Origin: an uncultured Nitrospirota bacterium
GTDB taxonomy: Bacteria; Nitrospirota; Nitrospiria; Nitrospirales; UBA8639
Assembly: GCA_937139405.1 (NCBI GenBank)
Contig: CAKZPV010000004.1
Span: 248,001 to 312,000 of the forward strand
DNA: 64,000 nt
Reading direction: 5' to 3'
Both the position numbers and the translations under genes were made by a program. This document shows, piece after piece, positions 1-9,868 of the stretch. Positions within the stretch are counted from its first letter, which is position 1, and each line of letters starts with the position of its first letter. Below the pieces are notes generated by a model that was not told where the DNA came from, did not search any database, and saw only the letters and a list, made by a program, of their open reading frames with translations.

Positions 1-311
1 GTAATAGGCTGCGCAGCAGTCCCATTTGTGGCGCTGGCACCACAACGAATATCTGGATATCCACTGGTCAAGTTGTTGTATGTACCATCGGCAAGAACAA
101 GTGTATCGCCTGGCAACAGTTTTGGGATGGCAAAGTTAAACGTTTTCCAGGGTGAATCAGAAGTCGTCCCAGGACCTGTATCCACACCATACGGTGCTAA
201 ATAATAATTGGCAGCTTGAACTTCCCCACTGTGAAATGTGGCAATTAGAAACAAGGTAGCTATGATTCCGTATAGAGCCCTCATTAATCTATCTTGACGT
301 TGGATTTTCAT
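1..311 (-). CDS. Secreted right-handed beta-helix protein, N-terminal part (runs off the window)
   Basis: The ATG at 311-309 opens a frame that stays open to the window edge (about 103 codons). Residues 1-33 have a basic start, a hydrophobic stretch (ALYGIIATLFLIATF) and a small-residue cleavage region ending in QAA, which together look like a Sec signal peptide. The mature N-terminus has the pattern YYLAPYGVD, then GTTSDSPWKTF, then LLPGDTLVLADGTYN. That pattern is characteristic of the first turn of right-handed parallel beta-helix proteins such as polysaccharide lyases and C5-epimerases. The catalytic part is outside the window, so the activity is unknown. It lies at the distal end of the polysaccharide locus on the same strand, which would suit a glycan-modifying enzyme, but that is inference. 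Confidence 0.6.
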   Translation of the reverse strand, partial: MKIQRQDRLMRALYGIIATLFLIATFHSGEVQAANYYLAPYGVDTGPGTTSDSPWKTFNFAIPKLLPGDTLVLADGTYNNLTSGYPDIRCGASATNGTAAQPI

Positions 312-599
312 TTTTTACACCTTTTCAAGTTATTATACGCGTTTTTAAAACCTCTCGATAGCGAAAATTTCCATAATTCTGACTTTGGCTAATCCTCTCA
401 GTAAACGAAAATCTAAAACATCCATATCTATCATTTCATCATTCGGTGGATTCGAAAAAATCTTGAACTCAAATACTTAGACACTTTGCAGAATTCCCAA
501 GAGAATTAACCAACGGCACATATTTTAGCAGTGCGACTTTAAAAGGTTTTTCGCAAAGTGATCTTCCCTTGATTTAGTAGATGGGTTAATTGGAGAGTT

Positions 600-900
600 T
601 TTACTTTATGTCTGGGATAAGCTTCAGACAGCAAAAGATTAAGAGGAGGATTGCCGTAGCTGATGATCACAGAACAACTCAATATATAACTGGGTTTCGA
701 CCCGTGTCTCATATCATTGACAGTTCACGCCTTCTCATTTCATGCCTGCCAAGAAACTTTCGACCACCTCATTATCCTAACGATTACCTATTCTACTCGT
801 ATTATTGAACATCCCCTACGTATTGAAGAAGGTTTGAAGCTTGTGAATAGTGCATTCGTATCCCAGAATCTGAGCTTAAAACCACAGTCCTGAGATCATC
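600..900 (-). pseudogene. Relic of IS3-family transposase OrfB (C-terminal part)
   Basis: Read on the minus strand, about 780-620 gives DNEVVESF, then a stop where K-x-E is expected, then YETRVETQLYIELF and a degenerate C-terminus. This matches the C-terminal catalytic block of IS3-family OrfB: WDNAxxESF with the catalytic Glu, then YxTRxEAxxxIFxYIExFYN. Just upstream the frame reads TSRIGN-R-stop-DN, matching the usual SMSRKGNCWDN with the Trp codon turned into TAG. Several stops show it is long dead. The N-terminal two thirds are not recognisable. It is on the opposite strand from the next relic, so it comes from a separate insertion. Edges are approximate. Confidence 0.6.
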
Positions 901-984
901 CGTTGCCGCTCAATATAACTTCCCAAAATCTGAACAGGGGAAAATTGATCTTTTTCACACAATCCTATGATGTTCACGTACAAA

Positions 985-1970
985 CGTTTCGACTCAGCAA
1001 AACCTCAATCATCACAATGTTGAAGCAAGTCGATAGGGCATCAAAGTCAAAGACCCCTGCCAGGGGTATCACATTAGTGATGCCACCTTACTACAACTGG
1101 AAAACGAGGTACGGCAACCTGGATGGGTAGGATCTCTACCGTCTCGAGAAGACAGTAAGCGAACTGACGAAGCTCAAACGGATGTTGCTATCTCGCGTTA
1201 AAGGATCATGCACTTAAACATTCGATCGATAAAATCTCTAACACAATCTGACAAACGGATGGCAGGCAAAACCATGCGGAGACCCTAGATGTATCAGCTG
1301 TTCGGAGTTGTGCCACTGTTGGTCTTGCTTGCTCATCCTCTTATCAAGAACCACTTGATTCGTAGATCCGTGTTGCTGAGATAATTGACGCTCTCACCGA
1401 GTTGATCAACGTCAATTTCCGCTAGAGAGTGTGAAAATATAACTATCCCGGTGTTTGTGCCGGAAAACTGGTACGAGGTGTGGTCGGCTTATTTTATGAC
1501 AGATGCCTTGTATCATGGCACTCGTTTTCCCACATTCAATGTCATTAATAACTTTAATCAGAAAGTGGTGGCCATTGAGGTCGATACTTCACGGAGAGCT
1601 GAGCGGACCATTCAAATATTGGACCATCTCACGACAGCCCGGGAATTACCACTTATGTTGCGGGTAGATAACGGGCCTGAGCTTCTCGTCTAAAATCTCA
1701 AAAATTGGAGAAAGATGAATCGAGTGCTGCTTTACTACATCCAACCAGACAGTCAAACACATAATGTGTCTATTGAACGCTTCAAGCGCACGAATCGAAT
1801 TAAGTATGAGACATCTACCTGTATCGCGCTTGGCGGCAATGTGAGAGATGACGGTCCATTGAAAACTTTCGACAATGAGCAACACCCTCATCTTTCCCTT
1901 CAGGGCACTGCACCCTGTAGATCTGGCAAGAAACCACGAGAAAACTCTACATACCAACAATCCGATTAAC
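985..1970 (+). pseudogene. Decayed IS3-family element (orfA plus internally deleted orfB)
   Basis: About 985-1210 encodes an eroded OrfA helix-turn-helix: SIITMLKQ at the start, YYNWKTRYGNLD in place of the usual FYNWxxKYGGxD, then LEKTVSELTKLKRML from the leucine-zipper part, with a frameshift in the middle. About 1270-1440 resembles the OrfB N-terminus. From 1451 the frame gives EVWSAYFMTDALYHGTRF, NVINNFNQ and RVDNGPE, which are the first two catalytic Asp blocks. A TAA at 1691-1693 interrupts the frame. It continues in phase with YYIQPDSQTHNVSIERFKRT, the third (Glu) catalytic block. The stretch between the N-terminal part and the first Asp block looks deleted. I saw no clear terminal inverted repeats. 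Confidence 0.7.
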
Positions 1971-2113
1971 GGTAAACTAAAACTATCTCAAGTCTAGCAG
2001 AAACCTTTTGGTTCACCGGCTCAGAATACGGAAAGCCTGAAGAATGATATTTGCCCACAGATGACAGAATTATAGAAATCCTCAAATGGAATATATAGCG
2101 CAAAATTGACCAT

Positions 2114-3268
2114 TTAAGTATGGCGGGGTAAGTAACTACGGACATTCTTGGAGGAAGGGATCAGTCTCTTATAAAAATCTAGCAATTGTTCTGTCTCATT
2201 TGTCCAATTATACCGAGTTTGTATAGCTTGTAATCCACGAACTCCCATGGCTTTTGCTTCTTGAGGATGCCGCAGCAACCAATGAATAGCCTCAGCGATA
2301 GCCTCAGAATCCTGCGGATCAACTAAAATACCACAATTCGCCCCTTCAATAATTTCGCGAAATAAAACAAAATCTGAAGCGACCACCGGGATACCCGCAG
2401 CCATGTAATCAAATAACTTCGTAGGAAGCGAGTCTACATAAGAAGCAAGAGGGTGAAGCACGACTAAACCTATCCTTGCTCGAGCAATAAAACTTACGAT
2501 GGTTTCACCAGACTGCCAACCTGTAAAAGTAACACGTTCCCAGCCCGCGAGTTGACTCACTTCTCTCTCTAGCTCCGGGGGACTAAAGTTACCAGCTAAA
2601 ATTAGGTTGGCCTCGACATTATCAGGCAGGAATGCCATAGCCTCCACCATTTCTTTTATCCCTTTAGCAATTGTAATACCTCCAGCATAAACAACTAATG
2701 GACTACGCTCCATATACTCTTGCATCTCACTATGGCCATGTTTTTCAACAATAGGAAAATTCTTTACAACTACAGTCTTGCGCTTTGAAAATCGTTGGGC
2801 GATCGTTGGTGTAGCAGCTATCATACCATCAAAGAACATGGCCGCCAAAAGCTCTACCATTCCCGCTAATTTCCCCAGAAAACCTCTTAAAAAAATAGGG
2901 ATATACTCTCTAAGAAGAAAATGATCCGGTACATTCTCATGGACATCATAAACGACACGCTTGCCTCGCATTTTAAGTAGCATTCCAATCAAAATTAGTT
3001 CAGGATCATGAAAATGGTACACATAAGCATCCTCGTCCAGAGCAGTCTTGAGGATTTTCCATATCGTCAGGACCATCCGCTGGACAAGGGTCTGTGAGAT
3101 TGTGATCGGCACAATACGTACTCCATGGATAACTTCCTGGCGATCATGTTGAACAATCAACACCACTTCATACCCCGCTTGAACCAATGTTCTACATTCT
3201 TTGTAAAATATTCGATTATCGAAGGGTGGGTGGGCTGAGGTCATATGTACAATTTTAGGTAGAACCAT
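2114..3268 (-). CDS. Family 4 glycosyltransferase (GT-B fold)
   Basis: Predicted to transfer a sugar from a nucleotide donor during polysaccharide assembly at the cytoplasmic membrane face. The N-terminus carries VHMTSAHPPFDNRIFYKE, typical of one GT4 subgroup with an N-terminal acceptor Rossmann domain. The C-terminal donor domain has VVYAGGI near its start and SLPTKLFDYMAAGIPVVAS, the Glu/Asp-type nucleotide-sugar loop of GT4 enzymes. I start it at the ATG at 3268. A TTG five codons upstream (3283) is also possible. Length (384 aa) is normal for the family. It is the most distal intact gene of the locus and is bracketed by IS3-family relics, so it may mark the eroded edge of the cluster. 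Donor and acceptor cannot be read from sequence. Confidence 0.85.
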   Translation of the reverse strand: MVLPKIVHMTSAHPPFDNRIFYKECRTLVQAGYEVVLIVQHDRQEVIHGVRIVPITISQTLVQRMVLTIWKILKTALDEDAYVYHFHDPELILIGMLLKMRGKRVVYDVHENVPDHFLLREYIPIFLRGFLGKLAGMVELLAAMFFDGMIAATPTIAQRFSKRKTVVVKNFPIVEKHGHSEMQEYMERSPLVVYAGGITIAKGIKEMVEAMAFLPDNVEANLILAGNFSPPELEREVSQLAGWERVTFTGWQSGETIVSFIARARIGLVVLHPLASYVDSLPTKLFDYMAAGIPVVASDFVLFREIIEGANCGILVDPQDSEAIAEAIHWLLRHPQEAKAMGVRGLQAIQTRYNWTNETEQLLDFYKRLIPSSKNVRSYLPRHT

Positions 3269-3408
3269 TGAAATAGCTCTCAAAAAAAATATGAATTTAC
3301 ATTATTAAGGCACAGTTAGTGCCGAAACTCGAATTTTCACAAACTGAAATATATCAAGAGTGAAAATGCATGAGGGTATGAAGAATAGTTCTTAAATAGC
3401 GTACCACT

Positions 3409-4518
3409 TCAATTATAATATCGTTCAATAGATGTTACTTTTCCAAAATTCACGCCTGGCGTATCATCTTGGGCCTCCTTCATAGCGACAACGCCAAATC
3501 CCCAAGGGTTATCCCAATGAGTTAACGTTGAATGCGAGTACCCATTTTTGAAAAACCAGCAAGATACTTCAAGTGGCGTATGATAATGTCGCCAAAATGG
3601 AGTAAGACTATCGTAAGCTGCGACCACATATTCTTGCCACGATCTACCAGTACTTGCTCCCAATAATTTGTGTTTGATCATTAGAGACCTAGCATAGCAT
3701 TTAACAACAAATGCTTGAAGAAAAGGAGGAAGCCTTGAGACCAGTAGGCGCATAAAATCAAAAATGGGATAGAGAAATACCCGTCGCCCAAATGATTCCG
3801 GTTTGCGATAAAGCCAAAGATAAAACCGCCCGAATGGCTTTACCAATTCAGCAACTTTAATAAATGTCTTATACGTATCCTTAGTATGATGAATAACCCC
3901 ATTTGAGATCACAAGATCAAACACTTCAAACGCAAGGGGGGGAGCTTGCAGATCTCCTTGGACAAAATGAACATTTGGGGATTTTCTCCGCCGTGAAGCA
4001 CCCAAAACACTCGTAGAGTAGTCTAGAGCTACGATCGTAGCTCCCAATTTGCAAAGACCCTCTGAAAGCTGCCCATTACCACATCCAGCATCTAAGATCA
4101 TCTTACCTTTGCAATCTTCAGGACCAAGACCTGTTTCAAGAAAGAACTGCTGGACTCTCGCATCAATGGTCCACCCCCATGTTTTAAGAAGATCAGAATC
4201 AAAATGGTGATCCCACTCCGACGAAAAACTCCAAGATGTTTGCTCTGATGCAACTAGACCTAAACTATTGAGCACTTCATTGGCAGATATTTGTACAGCA
4301 TGCTTACTCAGAAAGTCTCTAGAAAATGAATCATCAAGCATAATGGGAACACCATGGATTATTGGATAGGCCTTTTTTGGGGTATGTTCACTCACTAAGA
4401 TCCCCTCAATCACGTCCTCTTCCTCACCTTCTGAAGAGCTCTCACTAAGAAGAACATATAGAATTAAAGGTTTCTTAGAATTTGGTGCACGCAATACTTC
4501 TAATAAAGATTTCTTCAT
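3409..4518 (-). CDS. Class I SAM methyltransferase with Trm112-like N-terminal domain
   Basis: A 369-residue protein. Residues 1-65 resemble the small Trm112-like domain often placed before methyltransferase domains in surface-glycan clusters (LEVLRAPNSKKPL at the start, then AYPIIHGVPIML). From about residue 135 comes a class I SAM-dependent methyltransferase: MILDAGCGNGQLSEGL is motif I, VALDYS the acidic loop after strand 2, and FDLVISNGVIHHT motif IV. The usual zinc-binding cysteines of Trm112 are absent from the N-terminal part. It probably methylates a sugar or lipid-linked glycan, but the substrate is unknown. A purine-rich AAGGGGG lies about 10 bases before the ATG. It is flanked by IS relics on its 5' side. 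Confidence 0.8.
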   Translation of the reverse strand: MKKSLLEVLRAPNSKKPLILYVLLSESSSEGEEEDVIEGILVSEHTPKKAYPIIHGVPIMLDDSFSRDFLSKHAVQISANEVLNSLGLVASEQTSWSFSSEWDHHFDSDLLKTWGWTIDARVQQFFLETGLGPEDCKGKMILDAGCGNGQLSEGLCKLGATIVALDYSTSVLGASRRRKSPNVHFVQGDLQAPPLAFEVFDLVISNGVIHHTKDTYKTFIKVAELVKPFGRFYLWLYRKPESFGRRVFLYPIFDFMRLLVSRLPPFLQAFVVKCYARSLMIKHKLLGASTGRSWQEYVVAAYDSLTPFWRHYHTPLEVSCWFFKNGYSHSTLTHWDNPWGFGVVAMKEAQDDTPGVNFGKVTSIERYYN

Positions 4519-4861
4519 TTCATGTATACCCCCTTAATTCATCTACGATAGTAATACTATGTATAAAAAATATTGTCTGTATCAGACGTGAAATATAAGG
4601 GGGAAGACGGCACTATGCTTTCATTTCATTCTTTCTCCTATCGTATCAAATCCCTCCTCTGCTGCATACCCACTAATTTCATAATGCAAATGTATATTTA
4701 TCTACCTTCATTGTACCCGTCAGCACAAGTTTGACTGATGACCGTGAATTGCTAAAGTGATGTTTTTGATTTATTGCGTCGACGAGGGAGACGAAGGGGA
4801 ACAAAAAATAGAATCTAAATATTGATCGCAAAATAGAAGCAGACAAGAGCGTCTGTAACAA
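4519..4861. other. Intergenic, no gene seen
   Basis: AT-rich spacer between the methyltransferase and the following IS3-family relic. It should hold the promoter or leader of the methyltransferase gene, if that gene has one of its own. I see no convincing open frame, RNA gene or repeat in it. Confidence 0.4.
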
Positions 4862-6143
4862 CAGACTCGCCGTACAATCAGCTCAGAAGAGAAGATCACA
4901 TTGGTCTGACCGATCTGCGTGGGGAAGACAGTGTTGCCGAACTCTGTGGCATGAAAGCATACATCAGAATTAATGCTCCATTTGAACCGCGATTTCCTGG
5001 ACGCTGCAAGAGGCGTCTAACGGGCGATACAGCGTGCTAGGCCAGCACACCCGAGGTTGCAAATATGCATAAAAAATCTGTCCAGCTTAAGGAGATGCTT
5101 GCAGAAACCATACTGGAGAGCCGACCCCTTCAAAAAAGCGTGATTCTGGGGTGGCAAGAGGATATATGAGATATTCTGCCTCAAGCAACCACGAAATTAT
5201 ACACAGTGCTGAAGACAGTGAGCCTTGGATCACCCACACATTGCGGCAATTGGTCAGCCCTAAATCGACGCTCTACAATTGGTATGCCCATTATCTGTGC
5301 GCCGGGCTTGATGCGCTAGAAGATAAAAATCTGCGTCCAACGTGTGTGTTGAGCAAGGTGGAAAAGGATACACGCCAACAGCTTTGTGCAAAATTGCATT
5401 GAGAGAATGGGAACTCTCCCCTACGGTAGCTGGCGGTATGCTTTAACACAGAACATGAGTCTATTATCTCCGAAACCACCGGTTATCGCATCTTGCAAGC
5501 CACTAATTTACTCACATCACTGGCGTGGATGATCATAAAGGGGTCCGAAAAGTTTCATCAGCCAGCCACAGCCATAAACCAGATCTGGCAAACGGACTTT
5601 ACTTACCTACATGTAACCTGCTGGGCCTAGGATTATCTCTCGACTGTCATAGATGACTATAGCCATTTTATCATTTCTTGGCTACTGAATACTGGCATAG
5701 CGACAAAGGATGTCCCTAACACACTTGTTACTACTTTGAAGATTGCGGGCTTACCTAACAAACAACGCCCCCAATTGCTCAGTGACCACGGCCTATGCGA
5801 CATCTCAGGAGTGCTAAAAACGTGGATTGAAGATCATCATATGGACGACACACGCGGCAAGCCCTATCATCCCATGGCCCAGGGCGAGATCGAGCGTGGC
5901 ACCGCACGATGGAAGACAAAATCCTACTTGAAACCTATTATCTGCCCGGTGATTTAGAGGAAAGAATTGCAGAGTTCGTAACTCACTACAGACACAAGAA
6001 GGGATCATGAAAACTTAAAAAATCTGACACCAGAAAACGTCTGGCTGGGAAGAGGACAATCCATCCTCAATCAGCGGCGCAAAATCAAAGAGCAAACTCT
6101 CAATTTACGAAAGCAGTTGTACGGAAAACAAAAGGCTGCTTAA
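4862..6143 (+). pseudogene. Decayed IS3-family element (orfA and orfB relics)
   Basis: OrfA: 4868-4906 reads RRTISSEEKITLV, then a frameshift leads to LTDLRGEDSVAELC and, near 5010, CKRRLTGDTA. This is the familiar EEKIxIVLxGLRGEDSIAELC helix-turn-helix of a common IS3-family group. OrfB: 5151 onward gives RYSASSNHEII and STLYNWYAHYL. IWQTDFTYLHV (5583-5615) holds the first catalytic Asp, followed by a TAG at 5628, and QLLSDHGL holds the second Asp. PYHPMAQGEIER holds the Glu block. A frameshift near 5905 leads to METYYLPGDLEE-type sequence, and the frame ends with LTPENVWLGRG...QRRKIKEQT and a TAA at 6141-6143. At least three frameshifts and several stops make it inactive. All three catalytic positions remain legible, so it is younger than the relics at 600-1970. 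Confidence 0.8.
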
Positions 6144-6488
6144 AATCAACAAAACAAAGGCCAGAAATACACCTTATTTTTTACAAGCTGAGTCCGAATT
6201 ACTCTGACGACGTACACTAGACCACTAGGTAAGAAGAAAAGCCTTTGAATTAGCTGATTACGCTCAAGATGTTTTTTATAGATTATATCCATTACTTTTC
6301 TCAACTAACGCTACGATCTTTTTTCATACCCTTCAAACACTACGTCTCAATATAACTTGAATTGATACTATAGAATTTTATGGAGATAAGAGCATTTAGT
6401 GCTAATTTGAAATATTTTGGCTTTTTTTCAGAAGATTCCGGCATCTCAGAAGAACAAACAGCATAAACTAGTGATTGAATGTTTTCAC
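6144..6488. other. Intergenic, no gene seen
   Basis: AT-rich spacer between the IS3-family relic and the stop of the next glycosyltransferase. It could contain the right end of the insertion sequence, but I could not find matching terminal inverted repeats by eye. Nothing else is supported. Confidence 0.35.
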
Positions 6489-7724
6489 TCAAGCACCCGA
6501 TACTCCTACTAACCGAGTTAAATGCTTATGGGCTTCCCCCATATTTTTATCCATCATAAATCGATTCATTACCTCAGTCTTTCCAATTTCTCCAATAGAG
6601 GTCCTTTCTTGAGGAGCCCCAGCCAAACGTAAAACGGCCTCTGAAAATAAAGTAGCATTGAAAGGAGGGATCAACAAAATCCCTCCATGCTCAGCTTCGA
6701 TCTCCACAACAGGCGGTATGGCAAAAGCAATCGCTGGAATTCCCATAGCCATAGCCTCCAAAAGGCTATTGGGCATCCCATCATGATGGCTGGTAAACGC
6801 GAAAATATCAGCTGCACATAAAAATTCCCACACTTTCTCTGGGCTGCAGGCAGGTATTACTTTCACGATATGCTTAAGGGTCTCCGAGTTATTAATTATT
6901 TTTTCCACTGTTGCCGTTTCATCAAAATCAGGCATGGCACCCAACAAGACGCACCGAACCCTTGGGTCACGTGCGCTTGCGTGGGCTATAGCGTCAAGCA
7001 GCTCGTACACCCCCTTATCTCGAACAACTCTGCCAATATTAAGGACCAGTATTTGCTCATCAGTGATACCCCATTGTTTCCGAATTTGCTTCCGCAACTC
7101 AGCCCGCGGCAACAATGGAGTAGGTGGGATTCCTCGGGCCAATACAATATGGCGATCATTGTTCAAACGACTGGGAGACAAACCTAAAAGAGATGCCCCT
7201 TCATTGAAACACTCCTGACTTTGGTAAAAAACCATATCAAATTGGCCAAGAGCCCGTGCAATTCCCTTTTTGAATGAGGAATGAGAAGGACTTAGACCTG
7301 TCACCCAACCCGCAGAGGGAATTCCTAAATATCTCCCGACCCTCCAAGCCATCATTCCTGTTCCACTTACATCGAAGGAAAGGATTAGATCAAACTGTTT
7401 CTTACGATGAATATTTTTGGTTAGTCGTCGACAGCAGATATAGGCTGCCCAATCCGTACAAAAAGCCCATCCAATTTTTGGAATCTGAGGGTAGATTGGT
7501 CGATTGATAGAAATTCCATTTTTTTGTTCATAACCAATTGCAGTGGAATAGGCCTTCCATTTTTCAGAAAAGAGGCCAAATAGAGGAGGAACAAATGGAC
7601 GAGGTGATAAAATCTCCACACTCTTACAAATATTGCGTAAGGCTGCGACAGATCGTTCATTAAAGGCCCCACGGAAGGGATAGCCGGGGAAAGGATATTG
7701 GGATGGTAAAACAAGAAGATTCAT
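6489..7724 (-). CDS. Family 4 glycosyltransferase
   Basis: A 411-residue GT-B glycosyltransferase. The N-terminus FPGYPFRGAFNERSVAAL is the acceptor-domain start seen in GT4 enzymes of exopolysaccharide clusters. The donor domain begins near residue 225 (ILVLNIGRVVRDKGVYELLDA). It has DIFAFTSHHDGMPNSLLEA followed by MGIPAIAFAIPPVVE, the EX7E-like nucleotide-sugar loop. It should act on a lipid-linked intermediate at the inner face of the cytoplasmic membrane. It lies 64 bases downstream of an asparagine-synthetase-like gene on the same strand, so the two are probably co-transcribed. Sugar specificity cannot be inferred. Confidence 0.87.
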   Translation of the reverse strand: MNLLVLPSQYPFPGYPFRGAFNERSVAALRNICKSVEILSPRPFVPPLFGLFSEKWKAYSTAIGYEQKNGISINRPIYPQIPKIGWAFCTDWAAYICCRRLTKNIHRKKQFDLILSFDVSGTGMMAWRVGRYLGIPSAGWVTGLSPSHSSFKKGIARALGQFDMVFYQSQECFNEGASLLGLSPSRLNNDRHIVLARGIPPTPLLPRAELRKQIRKQWGITDEQILVLNIGRVVRDKGVYELLDAIAHASARDPRVRCVLLGAMPDFDETATVEKIINNSETLKHIVKVIPACSPEKVWEFLCAADIFAFTSHHDGMPNSLLEAMAMGIPAIAFAIPPVVEIEAEHGGILLIPPFNATLFSEAVLRLAGAPQERTSIGEIGKTEVMNRFMMDKNMGEAHKHLTRLVGVSGA

Positions 7725-7788
7725 ATTTTGCTCTGAAACTATTGGGAACCTAGGGAGAACTTCTCACACTCTTCTACTCTCCTCCCCA

Positions 7789-9717
7789 TTACTCCACTCG
7801 GACGTTAAATTTCTTCACCCACAGAATGATATTAATCCAGCGCCAAACCTGAGAATCCGACCACGTCCCGCCTTGAAGAATTCCTTCCCACCTTTTAAGC
7901 ACCTCTACCACATTGAAGGCAGGAATAAGGCTGGCCGTCTCACTCGCCAACACTTCACTCACCCAACCTTTTTGGTTCAACAACCAGTCTTTTTCTGGTG
8001 TCGCAAAACCAATTTTATCCTTCCGGTCTAAGATTTGATTCGGCACTATACCTCGCATCGCTTCTCGAAATAATGCCTTCGTGGTTCCTTCTTGCGAAAC
8101 CGCATATTCTTCAGGTAATGAAAACATAAAGTCCACCAAATCAGGCGTAATAAATGGAACACGACTCTCGATAGAATATGCCATTGAATTACGATCTTCG
8201 TACCGCAAAAGGTGAGGCAAGCTTGATTCTATGAGATTGTCAAACAAGCATTCCTTCAGCACCTCTTTCCCGCCTGTATAGCCAAAGCTTTTTGGCATGA
8301 CTTCACGACTTCTGAACCATTGGGCATTGAGCCAAGAAGGCATAAGGTCTTTATTTATACAACGCCTCAAAGGCTCTTGAAGCTTCGTCGGCATAACAAA
8401 ATCCATTGCTCGAAACATTAGGCTCCACTTATTCATGCCCGGCAAACTCGATGCACTTTGCAATAATCTATAGGCATCTACCCACTTGCCTTGACGTACT
8501 AGTGACCCAAATCGCGCTGCGATAAAAAACGTATAACCTCCAAATATTTCATCTGCGCCTTGACCATCAAGCATTACTTTAATTCCTTTTTCACGCGCAT
8601 GTTGAAATATTTGCCGTTGGGCGTAGATACTTGTACTGCCAAAAGGTTCGCCTTGAAGGTACACCAATGCATCTAGGTCATTGACTAATTCTTCTGGGTT
8701 CGATTTGACCTTATGAACGAGTAGCTTTCCGTGATTTCCGACAATATCAATCCACCGCTCTTCACTTATTAATGTATTATCAGCCACATAACTAAACGCA
8801 TGGATATCTAGTCCCTGATGTAGATGGCGCATGGCCATAACAATTGAGGATGAATCAATTCCACCTGAAAGAGCGGCGCCTACAGGAACATCACTGCGAA
8901 GATGAAGAGCGACATTATTGACAAAATGGGTCCTTAACCGATCAGCCGCTTCCTTAAAGGATATATCAGCCTGTTGGTGTAAATTAATCTTCCAAAAGCG
9001 CGTGCACTGAGACCTTTGAGGATTATCTAAGAACACTTCTAAGTAATGTGCGGATGGAAGCTGTTTGATATCTAAAAAAAGAGTCTCACTCCCATGGTCA
9101 GTGATTCCAAAACGAAGATATTCATAGAGCCGTTGAGCATTAACTCGACGACCTGCTCCGGACAATTCCAACAAGGGAGGAATCTCAGAAGCGAATGCAA
9201 ACCCATTCTGAAGCCAGGTATAATAAAGTGGTTTTATGCCGAAAAAGTCCCTCGCAAGAAAAAGCTTCCGTTTCTGAACGTCCAGAAGAGCAAATGCAAA
9301 CATTCCCACCAGACGGGTCAGGACTTCTGCTCCCCATGCTCGGTAGGCTAAAAGTAAAACCTCTGTATCTGAGTCGGAGTAAAATTCATATCCCAAGGCC
9401 TTTAACTCGTCCCTAAGTTCAAGATAGTTATAAATTTCTCCGTTAAACACAAGAAAAAATTTCCTATCAGAAGTTCCCATGGGTTGCCAGCCAGCCTCAG
9501 AGAGGTCCAATATGGATAATCGTTGGTGAAGAAGCATGACTTCGAAGTCCTCATCTGGAAGAGTCTCTCTCCGATATAATGACGCCTGTCCTTTTTTATA
9601 GTACAGTATGCCAGCGTCATCTGGTCCTCGGTGTTCAAGTCCCCTTAGAACATTCCGCATTTTTGCTCGTTCAATAGTTCCAGACGAAGATTGCATCAAT
9701 CCTGCAATGCCACACAT
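7789..9717 (-). CDS. asnB: Glutamine-dependent asparagine synthetase-like amidotransferase (copy 1 of 4)
   Basis: A 642-residue two-domain class II amidotransferase. Cys2 of MCGIAG is the N-terminal nucleophile that releases ammonia from glutamine. FNGEIYNYLEL (about 92-101) keeps the glutamine-binding Asn and Glu. The synthetase domain has the pyrophosphate loop SGGIDSS at 284-290, which binds ATP and activates a carboxylate. Family members make asparagine. In polysaccharide loci, relatives are thought to amidate uronic acids or other carboxylates on the glycan or its precursor, and the surrounding glycosyltransferases favour that reading here. A ligase/polymerase gene lies upstream and a glycosyltransferase downstream. 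Both active sites look intact. Confidence 0.88.
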   Translation of the reverse strand: MCGIAGLMQSSSGTIERAKMRNVLRGLEHRGPDDAGILYYKKGQASLYRRETLPDEDFEVMLLHQRLSILDLSEAGWQPMGTSDRKFFLVFNGEIYNYLELRDELKALGYEFYSDSDTEVLLLAYRAWGAEVLTRLVGMFAFALLDVQKRKLFLARDFFGIKPLYYTWLQNGFAFASEIPPLLELSGAGRRVNAQRLYEYLRFGITDHGSETLFLDIKQLPSAHYLEVFLDNPQRSQCTRFWKINLHQQADISFKEAADRLRTHFVNNVALHLRSDVPVGAALSGGIDSSSIVMAMRHLHQGLDIHAFSYVADNTLISEERWIDIVGNHGKLLVHKVKSNPEELVNDLDALVYLQGEPFGSTSIYAQRQIFQHAREKGIKVMLDGQGADEIFGGYTFFIAARFGSLVRQGKWVDAYRLLQSASSLPGMNKWSLMFRAMDFVMPTKLQEPLRRCINKDLMPSWLNAQWFRSREVMPKSFGYTGGKEVLKECLFDNLIESSLPHLLRYEDRNSMAYSIESRVPFITPDLVDFMFSLPEEYAVSQEGTTKALFREAMRGIVPNQILDRKDKIGFATPEKDWLLNQKGWVSEVLASETASLIPAFNVVEVLKRWEGILQGGTWSDSQVWRWINIILWVKKFNVRVE

Positions 9718-9868
9718 AAATTCAACCTAATTCTTTGTAAATTAAAAAGACTGAGGAATGCCAATCTAAACCGTCATTGGCTCATGTGCTCTAAACCATG
9801 GAAGAATTCTTTAGCAGATACTTTGCGTTCTGAAATTCCCAAATTAATCTGATGCTGCCCCCATACCA

